A stretch of 64,000 bases of DNA from Pseudomonas gessardii (GTDB lineage: Bacteria > Pseudomonadota > Gammaproteobacteria > Pseudomonadales > Pseudomonadaceae), in assembly GCF_001983165.1 (NCBI RefSeq), contig NZ_MNPU01000002.1:186001-250000 (forward strand). Reading direction: 5' to 3'. The position numbers and the translations under genes are program-made. Positions within the stretch are counted from its first letter, which is position 1; every line of letters begins with the position of its first letter. The notes beneath the pieces were generated by a model. It was not told where the DNA came from and did no database searches. It saw nothing but the letters and a program-made list of their open reading frames with translations. Below are positions 28,257-36,978 of the stretch, in pieces.

Positions 28257-29531
28257 TTATTGTTTCTGCGGGTCAAACTGCTTGTCGCGGATAAACAGCG
28301 CCGGGATCACCCCGCAGATAAAGTACGCCGCGCCCATCACCATAAAGCCCACGCCAATCGAACCATGGGACGCCAGGAAGCCAATGGCCGCCGGCGCGAC
28401 CGCCGCGCCAATACGCCCGATGTTGTAGGCACCGCCCACTGCCGAACCGCGGAATTTGGCCTCGAAACTCTCGGTCATGTAGGTCGCATTCACGCCGTAG
28501 GGAATGCCGTACAGAAAACCGAAGGCAATCAGCAGCCAGAGGATATTCTCCGGGCTCTGGTACAGCACGATCACCGGCAGGAACACCGCCGTGCCCAGGG
28601 CGCCGAAGGCAAACACCACGCGCCGGCCCAGGCGATCGGCCGCCAGGCCGGCGAGGATCTTGCCGAAAATCATCGCCGCGTAGGTGCCGACCATGTAGCT
28701 GGTCATCGACTTGAAGTTCATCCCCAGTTCGCCTTCCAGGTAGGACGGCATCCAGTTATTCACCCCGTAGTAGCCAAACTGCAGGAAGCCTGCAGTCAGT
28801 GCCCAGAACAGGAACATGCGGCTGGCCTTGGGGTCGCTGAAAATCAGCTTGAACATGCCATCGGGTTTTTTTGCCGAGACGCGCTGGATGCCTGCGGCCT
28901 TTTCCCGCGCACGCTCGGCCTGGGCGTTGAGCCAGGCCTGGGGTTCCGGCACCAGGCGCTGCATCAGCACGGCGAGGATCACCGGGATGATCGCCACATA
29001 GAACAGCCAGCGCCAGCCGTGGTCCGGCAGGATCCAGCCGGCCAGCAAGGTGGCGACGATATACCCCACCGACCAGCCGGCCTGCAGGGTGCCGAGCACG
29101 GTGGTGCGGTAGCGGGTCGGTACGTATTCGGCCATCAGGGTGTTGCAGGCAACATACAATGCGCCCAACCCGAGGGAGGCGAAGAAGCGGGTGGCTGCGA
29201 ACTGCCAGTAGCTGTGGGTCAGGCCGAGGATCGCGGTACCCACCGAGAACAGCACGATGCTCCACACCACGGTCTTGACCCGGCCGAAGCGATCACAGGC
29301 CCAGCCCCCGTAAATCCCGCCGACCGCCATCCCGGCCAGGGTGAAACTGCCCAGGCTGCCGGCTTCGACACTGGTCAGGCCGAACTCGGCTTTCAGGCTG
29401 CTGAGGCTGTAGGACAGGAGCATCAAGTCGGCGCCGTCGATCAAAAGACCGAGGAAGCAGAAGATGAAGACAATGATCCACAGGTTGTTTTTTGCGGGCG
29501 ACAACGCACCCGCCGATGTGGCGACTTCCAT
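28257..29531 (-). CDS. MFS transporter, aromatic acid:H+ symporter (AAHS) type
   Basis: 424 aa, 12 helices. The first helix motif LLIDGADLMLLSYSLSSL matches the DGxD feature of AAHS carriers of carboxylic acids, and motif A is CDRFGRVKTV. A long central loop is rich in charged residues. AAGG lies 8 bases before the ATG. It follows the acyl-CoA dehydrogenase gene on the same strand, after a REP pair, and probably imports the acid degraded by that cluster. Confidence 0.87.
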   Translation of the reverse strand: MEVATSAGALSPAKNNLWIIVFIFCFLGLLIDGADLMLLSYSLSSLKAEFGLTSVEAGSLGSFTLAGMAVGGIYGGWACDRFGRVKTVVWSIVLFSVGTAILGLTHSYWQFAATRFFASLGLGALYVACNTLMAEYVPTRYRTTVLGTLQAGWSVGYIVATLLAGWILPDHGWRWLFYVAIIPVILAVLMQRLVPEPQAWLNAQAERAREKAAGIQRVSAKKPDGMFKLIFSDPKASRMFLFWALTAGFLQFGYYGVNNWMPSYLEGELGMNFKSMTSYMVGTYAAMIFGKILAGLAADRLGRRVVFAFGALGTAVFLPVIVLYQSPENILWLLIAFGFLYGIPYGVNATYMTESFEAKFRGSAVGGAYNIGRIGAAVAPAAIGFLASHGSIGVGFMVMGAAYFICGVIPALFIRDKQFDPQKQ

Positions 29532-29603
29532 AGCGATACCTTGTTGTAGTTGTAGGGCATGGGTTATGGGTGTTGCAGATGTTGTATGAACAAAGCCGAT
29601 CTA

Positions 29604-29705
29604 CTTGTGGGAGCGGGCTTGCTCGCGATAGCGCAGTGTCAGTCAACTATTTATTAACTGACCCACCGCCTGCGCGAGCAAGCCCACACAAGCCCGGTTC
29701 CCACA
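29604..29705. repeat. Imperfect REP pair
   Basis: The left core TGTGGGAGCGGGCTTGCTCG is intact; the right arm is disturbed by a short insertion (CACACAAGCCC), so the hairpin is partly decayed. It separates the transporter and acyl-CoA dehydrogenase genes. Confidence 0.8.
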
Positions 29706-29721
29706 TAGGGTTGTGTGGGTT

Positions 29722-30876
29722 TTAGTGCCTGGCCTCGCGAATCATGTTGCGCGCAATCACCAACTGCTGGATCTGGGTCGTGCCCTCATACAGCCGGAAC
29801 AGCCGCACATCGCGGTAAAACCGCTCGATCGCATACTCGCTCACATACCCCGCGCCACCATGAATCTGTACGCAACGGTCAGCCACGCGGCCGCACATCT
29901 CCGTGGCGAACATCTTCGCGCAGGAGGCTTCGGTGCTGATGTCCAGGCCCTCGTCACGCTTGCGCGCGGCGTCCAGCACCATGCAGCGGGCCGCATAGAT
30001 CTCTGCCTTGCTGTCGGCAAGCATGGCCTGGATCAGTTGGAACTCGGCAATCGGCTGGCCGAATTGCTTGCGGTCGATGGCGTAGTGCAGGGCATCGTCG
30101 AGCATGCGCTCGGCGGCGCCGACGCTGACCGCAGCGATATGCAGGCGGCCCTTGTCGAGCACCTTCATCGCGGTCTTGAACCCCACGCCTTCGACGCCGC
30201 CGATCAGTTGCCCGGCGGGCACCCGCACATTGTCGAAAATCACATCGCTGGTATGGGCGCCTTTCTGGCCCATCTTGTGGTCGCGCTTGCCCAGGGACAC
30301 CCCCGGGGTATTGCGCTCGACGATAAACGCGCTGATCCCGCCCGAGCCCTTGATCTCCGGGTTGGTACGGGCCATCACCGTGAAAATCCCGGCATGGGGC
30401 GCATTGGTGATAAAGCGCTTGGTGCCATTGATCAGGTAATGCTCGCCATCGCGCAGGGCGGTGGTCTTCAGCGAGGCAGCGTCGGAGCCGGCGTCCGGTT
30501 CGGTCAGGCAGAACGAGCTGAGCAACTCGCCGCTGGCCAGCTTGGGCAGGTAATGCTGTTTCTGTGCCTCGGTGCCGTCCAGCAGGATGCCGATGGAACC
30601 GATGCCATTGTTGGTGCCGAAGTAGGAGCGGAAGGCCGGCGAGGTGCGCCCCAGCTCGAAAGCAATGCTGACTTCTTCTTCCATGGTCACGCCCAGGCCG
30701 CCATAGGCTTCGGGCAGGGTCAGGCCGAACAGGCCCATGTCCTGGAATTGCCGGACGATGTCCGCAGGGATCTCATCGGTCTCGGCGACTTCGTTTTCCC
30801 GTGGGATCAGCACTTCGTTGACGAACTGGTGGATGGAGTCCAGTAGCAGATGCAGCGTTTGCGGGTCTCGGATCAT
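29722..30876 (-). CDS. Acyl-CoA dehydrogenase
   Basis: A 384-aa FAD enzyme. Family signatures: SSFCLTEPDAGSDAASLKT, FGQPIAEFQLIQ and, near the C-terminus, RLYEGTTQIQQLVIARN, whose glutamate is the catalytic base. Substrate is unknown; with a class III CoA-transferase nearby it may act on a dicarboxylyl- or branched acyl-CoA. The second ATG (30876) is chosen since GAGGA almost touches the first (30882). Confidence 0.92.
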   Translation of the reverse strand: MIRDPQTLHLLLDSIHQFVNEVLIPRENEVAETDEIPADIVRQFQDMGLFGLTLPEAYGGLGVTMEEEVSIAFELGRTSPAFRSYFGTNNGIGSIGILLDGTEAQKQHYLPKLASGELLSSFCLTEPDAGSDAASLKTTALRDGEHYLINGTKRFITNAPHAGIFTVMARTNPEIKGSGGISAFIVERNTPGVSLGKRDHKMGQKGAHTSDVIFDNVRVPAGQLIGGVEGVGFKTAMKVLDKGRLHIAAVSVGAAERMLDDALHYAIDRKQFGQPIAEFQLIQAMLADSKAEIYAARCMVLDAARKRDEGLDISTEASCAKMFATEMCGRVADRCVQIHGGAGYVSEYAIERFYRDVRLFRLYEGTTQIQQLVIARNMIREARH

Positions 30877-30945
30877 GTACATTCCTCGGCGGCCCGTTCG
30901 GCGGGCCTGTTGTATTGGATCTGCCGGGGCCGTGCACCGATCTGT

Positions 30946-31803
30946 CTAGCGGGCGGCGGCCTCGATGTTGTTGACCATGTGCTTGAGACGCGGCCCTATG
31001 TCGTCTTCGAGTTTTTCCCGGGAAAGGTGAAAGCTCGGCCCGCCACAGTTGAACGTCAACAGCCCATGTTGTGTGTGCAGCATGGGCACGGCGATGGCGT
31101 TGACATCGCGGTGCCACTCACCGATCGACATGCAATAGCCGAAATCGGTGTAATCCCTGAACGCACGCTCCAGCCCTTTGCGAATCGTCGGCCAATCCTC
31201 CAGATGCCGCTGGCGGATATGCTCAAGCATGAATTCGCGCTCGTTCTCCGGCATCGCCGCCAGGCAGGCACGGCCTGCCGAACTCAAGTGCAGCGGCAGG
31301 CGCGTACCGACCTGGCGGCGCATGGTCATGTTCGCTTCGCCCTGGATCACGTCCAGGTACACCATGTCCAGGCGGTCCCGGGTGGCCATCGCGACGGCGG
31401 CCTGGGCGTACTTGGCCATGGTCTCCATCAGCGGGTGGGCCACGGCCCGCACCGACAGGTTGGAAAGCATTGCGTAACCAAATGCCATCACCCCCACATC
31501 CAACTGGTATCGGCCCGACTGCGGCATGTGCTTGAGGTAACCCAAGCGGGTCAGGGTGTGGGTCATGCGGGTAATCGTCGGCTTGGGCAGGCCGGTCTTG
31601 CGCGCCAGTTCCTGGTTACTCAACACGCTTTCGCTGGGGGTGAAGCAGCGCAGCAGTTCCAGGCCACGGGCCAGTGACGTGATGAACTGGCGGTCCTTGT
31701 CTTCCTCCTCTTCGGTGTTCATCGGATCTACCAGCAGGTGTTCAAAGGCAGTGCTGCCTGCTGGTGTCTCTGGTGTGTTCGGGTCCAGGCTTCGACGGCG
31801 CAT
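30946..31803 (-). CDS. IclR-family transcriptional regulator
   Basis: 285 aa: N-terminal winged helix (ITSLARGLELLRCFTPSESVLSNQELARKTGLPKPTITRMTHTL) and a C-terminal IclR effector domain (MVYLDVIQGEANM, LPLHLSSAGRACLAAMP). The start at 31803 is favoured because AAGG abuts an ATG 9 bases upstream. It sits between the acyl-CoA dehydrogenase and CoA-transferase genes and probably senses the acid or its CoA ester. Confidence 0.9.
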   Translation of the reverse strand: MRRRSLDPNTPETPAGSTAFEHLLVDPMNTEEEEDKDRQFITSLARGLELLRCFTPSESVLSNQELARKTGLPKPTITRMTHTLTRLGYLKHMPQSGRYQLDVGVMAFGYAMLSNLSVRAVAHPLMETMAKYAQAAVAMATRDRLDMVYLDVIQGEANMTMRRQVGTRLPLHLSSAGRACLAAMPENEREFMLEHIRQRHLEDWPTIRKGLERAFRDYTDFGYCMSIGEWHRDVNAIAVPMLHTQHGLLTFNCGGPSFHLSREKLEDDIGPRLKHMVNNIEAAAR

Positions 31804-31846
31804 GGTAGACATCCTTCTTTTGTAAAATCAACAAAACAAAACCATA

Positions 31847-31861
31847 TTCCGCTGTGCGAAA
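31847..31861 (+). promoter_or_regulatory. Candidate IclR operator, site 1
   Basis: TTCCGCTGTGCGAAA is an imperfect palindrome (TTCCGC / GCGAAA around TGT) 44 bases before the IclR gene start. Thirteen of its 15 bases recur in site 2. Confidence 0.5.
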
Positions 31862-32007
31862 CAATTGAATTTTTTGGATTTTTACTGTGTCTTTATATTT
31901 ATTCGTTTATAAACAATTGCTTATGTTTATTTCTGTTGGATCTATACGTTCTTGCGTTTACATTCTTAATGTAGATACTTATTATTTTTTGAAAATACGG
32001 AATATAA

Positions 32008-32022
32008 TTTCGCACTGCAAAA
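32008..32022 (-). promoter_or_regulatory. Candidate IclR operator, site 2
   Basis: On the minus strand this reads TTTTGCAGTGCGAAA, matching site 1 at 13 of 15 positions. It lies 61 bases before the CoA-transferase gene. The DNA between the two sites is very AT-rich, unlike the rest of the window. Confidence 0.5.
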
Positions 32023-32082
32023 TAAGTAGCAGGGTTATCTATAGCCCACAGTCGGCGATACAGACCTTCAGGAATAAAAACA

Positions 32083-33315
32083 ATGGGTGCATTAACAGGT
32101 TTGCGTGTACTGGATTTGAGCCGGGTCTTGGCCGGTCCCTGGTGTGGCCAGGTGTTGGCCGACCTGGGCGCGGAAGTGATCAAGATCGAGCGCCCGCACA
32201 GTGGCGACGACACCCGTGGCTGGGGGCCGCCGTGGATGAAGACCGGCACCGGCGAGGCGTCCGGGCAGGCGTCGTATTACCAGTCCACCAACCGTGGCAA
32301 GCTGTCGGTGGCCATCGACCTGGCCAGTGCCGAAGGCCAGGAACTGGTGCGGGCGCTGGCGGCCAGCTCCGACGTGTTGATCGAGAACTACAAGGCCGGC
32401 TCCCTGGCGCGCTACGGCCTGGACTACACGACCCTGGCCGCGCTCAACCCGCGCCTGGTGTATTGCTCCATCACCGGCTTTGGTCAGACCGGCCCGCGTG
32501 CCGAAGAGCCTGGCTATGACTTCATCATCCAGGGCATTGGCGGCCTGATGAGCATCACCGGCGAACGCGATGACTTACCGGGCGGCGGTCCACAAAAAGT
32601 CGGCGTGGCCTTTTCCGACCTGATGACCGGGCTGTATTCCACGGTGGCGATCCAGGCCGCGCTGCTCAGCCGCGAACGCACCGGCGTTGGCCAGCATATC
32701 GATATGGCCCTGCTGGATGTGCAAGTCGCGACCCTGGCCAACCAGAGCATGAACTACCTGGCCTCCGGCAACGTGCCCCAGCGCTTTGGCAATGCCCATG
32801 CCAATATCGTGCCGTACCAGGTGTTTCGCGCCGCCGACCGCGACTTCATCATCGCCTGCGGCAACGACAGCCAATTCATCGCCTTATGCCAGAGCATTGG
32901 CCTGCCGCACCTGCCGGATGACCCACGCTTTCGGCGCAATGCCGACCGCGTGGCCCATCGGGCCGAAATCGTCGAGTTGCTGTCGGCGCACTTCCTTGGC
33001 CGCACGGCAGATGAGTGGGTCAGTTGCATCCATGCCGCGAAAGTCCCGGTGGGCGCGATCAACAATATCGCGCAATCTTTGGAAGAGCCGCAGGTGATTG
33101 CCCGTGGACTGATGGTGAAGATCCCCCATCCGCAAAACCCCGACTTCGCCATGGTCGGTAGCCCGATCAAGATGTCTGGCACTCCGGTGGAGTACGTACG
33201 GCCGGCGCCGATGTTGGGGCAGCATACGGATGAAGTGTTGGTGGGGCGGTTGGGGTTGAGTGGTGAGCAGTTGGGGCAATTGAAGAGTCGTGGGGTGATT
33301 GAGCAGTTGCCGTGA
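32083..33315 (+). CDS. CaiB/BaiF class III CoA-transferase
   Basis: 410 aa. N-terminal LRVLDLSRVLAGPWCGQVLADLGAEVIKIERP is the family signature. The catalytic aspartate is expected in PGYDFIIQGIGGLMSITG (about residue 146). It moves CoA between carboxylic acids without ATP. With the acyl-CoA dehydrogenase, regulator and acid importer it likely activates the acid taken up; the substrate could be glutarate, itaconate-like or another dicarboxylate, and I cannot decide which. AGGA precedes the ATG. Confidence 0.9.
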   Translation: MGALTGLRVLDLSRVLAGPWCGQVLADLGAEVIKIERPHSGDDTRGWGPPWMKTGTGEASGQASYYQSTNRGKLSVAIDLASAEGQELVRALAASSDVLIENYKAGSLARYGLDYTTLAALNPRLVYCSITGFGQTGPRAEEPGYDFIIQGIGGLMSITGERDDLPGGGPQKVGVAFSDLMTGLYSTVAIQAALLSRERTGVGQHIDMALLDVQVATLANQSMNYLASGNVPQRFGNAHANIVPYQVFRAADRDFIIACGNDSQFIALCQSIGLPHLPDDPRFRRNADRVAHRAEIVELLSAHFLGRTADEWVSCIHAAKVPVGAINNIAQSLEEPQVIARGLMVKIPHPQNPDFAMVGSPIKMSGTPVEYVRPAPMLGQHTDEVLVGRLGLSGEQLGQLKSRGVIEQLP

Positions 33316-33333
33316 TGGACGCGCGTTGGCTGA

Positions 33334-33954
33334 CTACTGAAGTATTTTGCCCAGCGCGCCCATATCCATGGCTTCATTGATGCCCAAGGGGGCGGAAAGG
33401 ATGAAGGGCTCTTTGTAGAGTGATTCATAGTGCATCTCTACAAAGACGTCATTCCTTTGCAGGAACAGACTCATTTGCAGCAGGCACAAGGGGCCGAACT
33501 GTGTGCTTTTAGTCGGTTCCAGAATCACGATGTCATTACCCGGGCTGACGGCCGCGCCCTGGGTGGGCCAACCTTTGGCGAAGCATTCTGGATTCAACCG
33601 TGCCTTTTCCAGCACGGCGGGCCAGCGACTGTCCCCCAGCCCATCGAACTGTTCGTCGCCGACGCGAATGTTGAACGCGGTGATGATGCCCGGGCCAATC
33701 CCTTCATTGGACAGGTACAGGCCGCTTTTTCCGCCCGCCAGATACGGTGTGATCATCAGGTAGGGCCTGACGGACAGCCGGTTGTGCTCGCGCATCAGGT
33801 CCAGTTGCCAGAAGGAAATCGACGCGGCGGCGATGGAGATCACCATGGCTGCCAGGGAGAGGACAGTGCCGGAGGAGAGCTTGGGTTTTTCCGGTGTCAG
33901 CGGTGCAGTGGGGCGACGTGGCTTGAAAAAGGGATGGTCATGCAGTTTTTTCAC
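33334..33954 (-). CDS. Hypothetical single-pass membrane protein
   Basis: 206 aa from a GTG with GGGAG upstream. A basic, proline-rich N-terminus (KKLHDHPFFKPRRP) precedes one membrane helix (VLSLAAMVISIAAASISFW) and a soluble C-terminal domain beginning RPYLMITPYLAGGKSGLYLSNEGIGPGII, which resembles the generic domain found after a single helix in many bacterial hypotheticals. Function unknown. Confidence 0.7.
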   Translation of the reverse strand: MKKLHDHPFFKPRRPTAPLTPEKPKLSSGTVLSLAAMVISIAAASISFWQLDLMREHNRLSVRPYLMITPYLAGGKSGLYLSNEGIGPGIITAFNIRVGDEQFDGLGDSRWPAVLEKARLNPECFAKGWPTQGAAVSPGNDIVILEPTKSTQFGPLCLLQMSLFLQRNDVFVEMHYESLYKEPFILSAPLGINEAMDMGALGKILQ

Positions 33955-34024
33955 GGGTCGACTCCCTGTCGATAAGGCTGCACGAGAAAGTCCGTGTCGA
34001 GTGCTGGAAAGGTAAAGCCATGAG

Positions 34025-34420
34025 TCAGGAGGAAATGACACTCCCGTAAATCTCGTAAAGGTTTTTGATGATAGGAAACCCGAAGCAGATAACCAACAGC
34101 CAGAATTGCCAGCGCAGCAGGGTCATGCCCGATTCCAGCTTTGAAATGGCCCCTTGAAACTGGCTCGCCTGACTTTCCATCAGCGCGCGGAATTCTACAC
34201 CTTGTTCTCTGATTGCAACGCCTTGGTCTTTGATCAGGGCGCTCAGGTCGGTGCGTAATGCCGCGATCGAATCCTTGAGGTGGGATTCGGTGCGTTCTAA
34301 GTCGGCTTTTGACGCGAAATGTTTCACATCGTCCTCCCAAGCATTTACGGCGGCTTTGGCTGTTTTATTTGGCACGCTGATGGAGGTCAGTGCGTCATAT
34401 AGGGCAAGCGATATTTTCAT
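34025..34420 (-). CDS. Coiled-coil protein with C-terminal membrane anchor (DUF1640-like)
   Basis: 131 aa. Residues 1-30 are globular, about 40-100 form a continuous helix with coiled-coil character (KADLERTESHLKDSIAAL, then repeated GVAIREQGVEF), and LLRWQFWLLVICFGFPIIKNL is a tail anchor. Architecture resembles DUF1640/CCDC90 proteins. It starts 71 bases upstream of the previous gene's start and shares its strand; GGAGA precedes the ATG. Confidence 0.7.
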   Translation of the reverse strand: MKISLALYDALTSISVPNKTAKAAVNAWEDDVKHFASKADLERTESHLKDSIAALRTDLSALIKDQGVAIREQGVEFRALMESQASQFQGAISKLESGMTLLRWQFWLLVICFGFPIIKNLYEIYGSVISS

Positions 34421-34655
34421 CGTGTCTCCAGCAGCAGGCAAGCGACGTAGAACCCCACCGGGCAGTAGGCTCCGTCACTGTGAGGGGGCACTCGATCGGC
34501 GAGAGCGCTATCGGTGGAATAGTCGGCTTAAGCGCATTGAGGTTCCAGTCGGACGGTTCCTGCATTTTTGTAGGTTGAGTAAGGCTGCTGAGAGTTGAAT
34601 CGCCCCGGATTTTTCAGGGCTCCTGAAAAGTCGCAGGTAAAAACCCATTAAATAT

Positions 34656-34683
34656 TTGACTTGTCCTTTTCAATCAGTAAGAT
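34656..34683 (+). promoter_or_regulatory. Sigma-70 promoter of tRNA-Asn
   Basis: -35 TTGACT and -10 TAAGAT, 16 bases apart, 9 bases before the tRNA. The same -10 hexamer is used for the tRNA operon at the end of the window. Confidence 0.8.
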
Positions 34684-34692
34684 ACGCCGCAT

Positions 34693-34768
34693 TCCGCGAT
34701 AGCTCAGTTGGTAGAGCAAATGACTGTTAATCATTGGGTCCCTGGTTCGAGTCCAGGTCGTGGAGCCA
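34693..34768 (+). tRNA. tRNA-Asn (anticodon GTT)
   Basis: 76 bases with all four arms, anticodon GTT at 34726-34728, TTCGAGTCC T-loop and an encoded 3' CCA. It is followed at once by a terminator, so it is transcribed alone. Confidence 0.98.
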
Positions 34769-34773
34769 GATAG

Positions 34774-34806
34774 AAAAAAGCCTGCAGCGATGCAGGCTTT
34801 TTTTTG
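34774..34806 (+). terminator. Terminator of tRNA-Asn
   Basis: The stem AAGCCTGCA / TGCAGGCTT with GCGA loop is followed by a long T-run. Confidence 0.95.
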
Positions 34807-34875
34807 CGCGCAATTTAGTGCCTGATGCTACCTGCCAAGCTGGATCGCTCACCGGCAACCCGCCAAGGAAAGCAC

Positions 34876-35385
34876 ATGGATATCAGTTGGATGGAGTTAG
34901 CCTTCGGCGCGATGGTGGTCATTGCCCAGGGCCTGTCGTTTTGGTTCATGTACTGGTTGTTCAAGAAGCTGCGCAAACCCAAGTCGGTCGCTCCCGCCTA
35001 TGCCCCTGGCACGGGCCTTGATGGCAAGGCGATTGCGGTATTGGCCACCTTTATCGGGTTGCGCAGGCTGCCTTGGGTGGCCTTGGCCAGCAACAGCCTC
35101 AACCCGGTGTTCCGTCTTGAGGGGCAGCAGGTGATTTACCGGGTTTTACGTCAGAAGCAACGACCGTTGGGCGATGTGTCGCGAGTGGATATGCGCAGTG
35201 CTTATGGCACCTTCAACCTGGTGTTTGAATTTGCCGATTCGCCGTTCACATTGATCGTGAACCTGGGGAGTGCGTCGCGGATGGCTTATGTGCTGTCGTT
35301 GCTGCCACCTGGCATACCGCTGTCCGAACGGGCGCAAGCCGCGCGACTAGCGGGGAACGCCGCGCAATATCAGCCTTGGGTTTAG
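34876..35385 (+). CDS. Hypothetical membrane-anchored protein
   Basis: 169 aa. An N-terminal helix (LAFGAMVVIAQGLSFWFMYWLF) is followed by a basic stretch and a soluble domain with mixed beta strands (QQVIYRVLRQKQRPLGDVSRVDMRSAYG). AAGGA lies 7 bases before the ATG. No family recognised; it seems to be a cytoplasm-facing PH-like domain on a single anchor, but that is a guess from strand pattern. Confidence 0.7.
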   Translation: MDISWMELAFGAMVVIAQGLSFWFMYWLFKKLRKPKSVAPAYAPGTGLDGKAIAVLATFIGLRRLPWVALASNSLNPVFRLEGQQVIYRVLRQKQRPLGDVSRVDMRSAYGTFNLVFEFADSPFTLIVNLGSASRMAYVLSLLPPGIPLSERAQAARLAGNAAQYQPWV

Positions 35386-35425
35386 CGTGTGGCCCCGGCA
35401 AGGCGCCCGCTGAGGTGAGGATGGA

Positions 35426-35863
35426 TTACTGAGGCGCGCTGGCGACGCTGCTCATCGAGTATTGCGCCTGGCCGCTGTGTTCATCGATCTCCTCATGGGT
35501 GACCACAAACCCTTGTGACAGGTAGAACTGGTAACTGGCGCTATTGTTTTTATAAACCGCCAGGGTCAGTACGGGCCGTTGCCTCCTGGCGTGGGCCAGC
35601 AGCTGTTTACCGAGGCCCTGGCCCTGGCAGTCGGGGGCAACAAACAGCGCGGCCATCTGCTGGTCGAGCAGCGAGTAAAACCCCACCACCCTCGATTGAC
35701 GCTCGATAACAAAGGTCTGGGATGCAGGAATGTACAGGTTGCGCATGTTCTCGACCTGCGACTGCCAGAAGGCGGCGTCGATAAAGTCGTGGGCGATGAG
35801 CGAGGCATCCAGCCAGATCTGCAGGACGCAATCGAGGTCTGTGGGGTCAAGGGGTCTGATCAT
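35426..35863 (-). CDS. GNAT family N-acetyltransferase (YjaB-like)
   Basis: 145 aa. The acetyl-CoA pyrophosphate-binding motif is QGQGLGKQLL, after the strand MAALFVAPDC, and the C-terminal YQFYLSQGFVVTHEEIDEHSGQAQYSM matches YjaB-type enzymes. Acceptor substrate unknown. It is a single gene. Confidence 0.87.
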   Translation of the reverse strand: MIRPLDPTDLDCVLQIWLDASLIAHDFIDAAFWQSQVENMRNLYIPASQTFVIERQSRVVGFYSLLDQQMAALFVAPDCQGQGLGKQLLAHARRQRPVLTLAVYKNNSASYQFYLSQGFVVTHEEIDEHSGQAQYSMSSVASAPQ

Positions 35864-36007
35864 TTTTTTAAGTCTTGCGATGGGTTATTCAAAGCTCAGG
35901 CGCCAGGCAGCCCCCGGGCCTGATACTGCGTGGTTGCGCAACATCACGCCAAACAAAATGTTTAACGCGACGCTTTATTATAGAGGCGCTGGAAGAATGC
36001 AGGCTTT

Positions 36008-36901
36008 TTAATGGCTCCTGCAAACATCCCCCAACGAATCACGCTGCATCGACTGCAGGTTTTTCTCGATGGTTTCGCAGATGGCTTCGGTCTGGATCTG
36101 GTGTTCGCTGGAGCGGAACGGGCTTTGCAGGTCGGTGCCGATGCGTTCGATGGCCAGCAGCATAAACCCCACCACCGTCGAGGCCAGCGGGGTGAACCAG
36201 CCCAGGGACTCCACCAGCCCCACTGGTACAATCAGGCAGAACAGCGAAATAAACAGTCGTGGAAAATACACATACGGGTAGGGCAGTGGCGTATTGGCGA
36301 TGCGTTCCATGCCGCCCTGGCTGTTGGACAGGTCGACCATGGTTGATTCCAGGCGCGCCAGGCGAATGCTGTCCAGGCGCCCGGCCTTGTACTCGCGGGC
36401 CAGCAGGGCGGCGGAGCCGGTGAGGATGTCGTTGGCAAAATTGTTGGTGGCGCCGTTGCGCGCAAACTCATCCCCAGGAATGAACGCCCGCACTTCCTCC
36501 GGGCACGGCTCACCCCGCAGGTGCGCCGCCAGGCAATTCACATAGGCCACGTGGCGGCGCAGCAGGGTGGATTTGATGGGGTTGATTTCGCTGTCGGGGT
36601 CATCGAGCAATGTCAGCACCTGCCGTGCAAAGCTGCGCGAATTATTGACCATCGCGCCCCATAGCGTGCGCGCTTCCCACCAGCGGTTGTAGGCACTGGT
36701 GTTACGAAAACTGATCAGCACCACCAGTGCCGAACCGAGCAGCGTCAGGGGCATCAGTGGCAGGTTGATCTTGGCGTTGAGGAACAGCATGAAGTCCACG
36801 GTGACCGCAATATCCCAGAGCAACAGCCAGAACAGCGCCCAGCCGACATAACCCATGGTCTTGATAATCAGGCGGTATTTTTTGACGATGGCAGCTTTCA
36901 A
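36008..36901 (-). CDS. Bestrophin-family anion channel
   Basis: 297 aa. Bacterial bestrophin signatures: LLGSALVVLISFRNTSAYNRWWEARTLWG and the late PLASTVVGFMLLAIERIGTDLQSPF; several membrane helices. Such proteins form pentameric ion channels in the inner membrane. The start is read as TTG at 36901, 7 bases after GGAGG; another TTG (36907) is too close to it. Confidence 0.88.
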   Translation of the reverse strand: MKAAIVKKYRLIIKTMGYVGWALFWLLLWDIAVTVDFMLFLNAKINLPLMPLTLLGSALVVLISFRNTSAYNRWWEARTLWGAMVNNSRSFARQVLTLLDDPDSEINPIKSTLLRRHVAYVNCLAAHLRGEPCPEEVRAFIPGDEFARNGATNNFANDILTGSAALLAREYKAGRLDSIRLARLESTMVDLSNSQGGMERIANTPLPYPYVYFPRLFISLFCLIVPVGLVESLGWFTPLASTVVGFMLLAIERIGTDLQSPFRSSEHQIQTEAICETIEKNLQSMQRDSLGDVCRSH

Positions 36902-36978
36902 ACACAAACCTCCGAGCGGGCGAAAAACATCAGTGCCCTAGCTCGGACGGTGTTTGTGCAAGAAAGGTTCGCCGGGTG

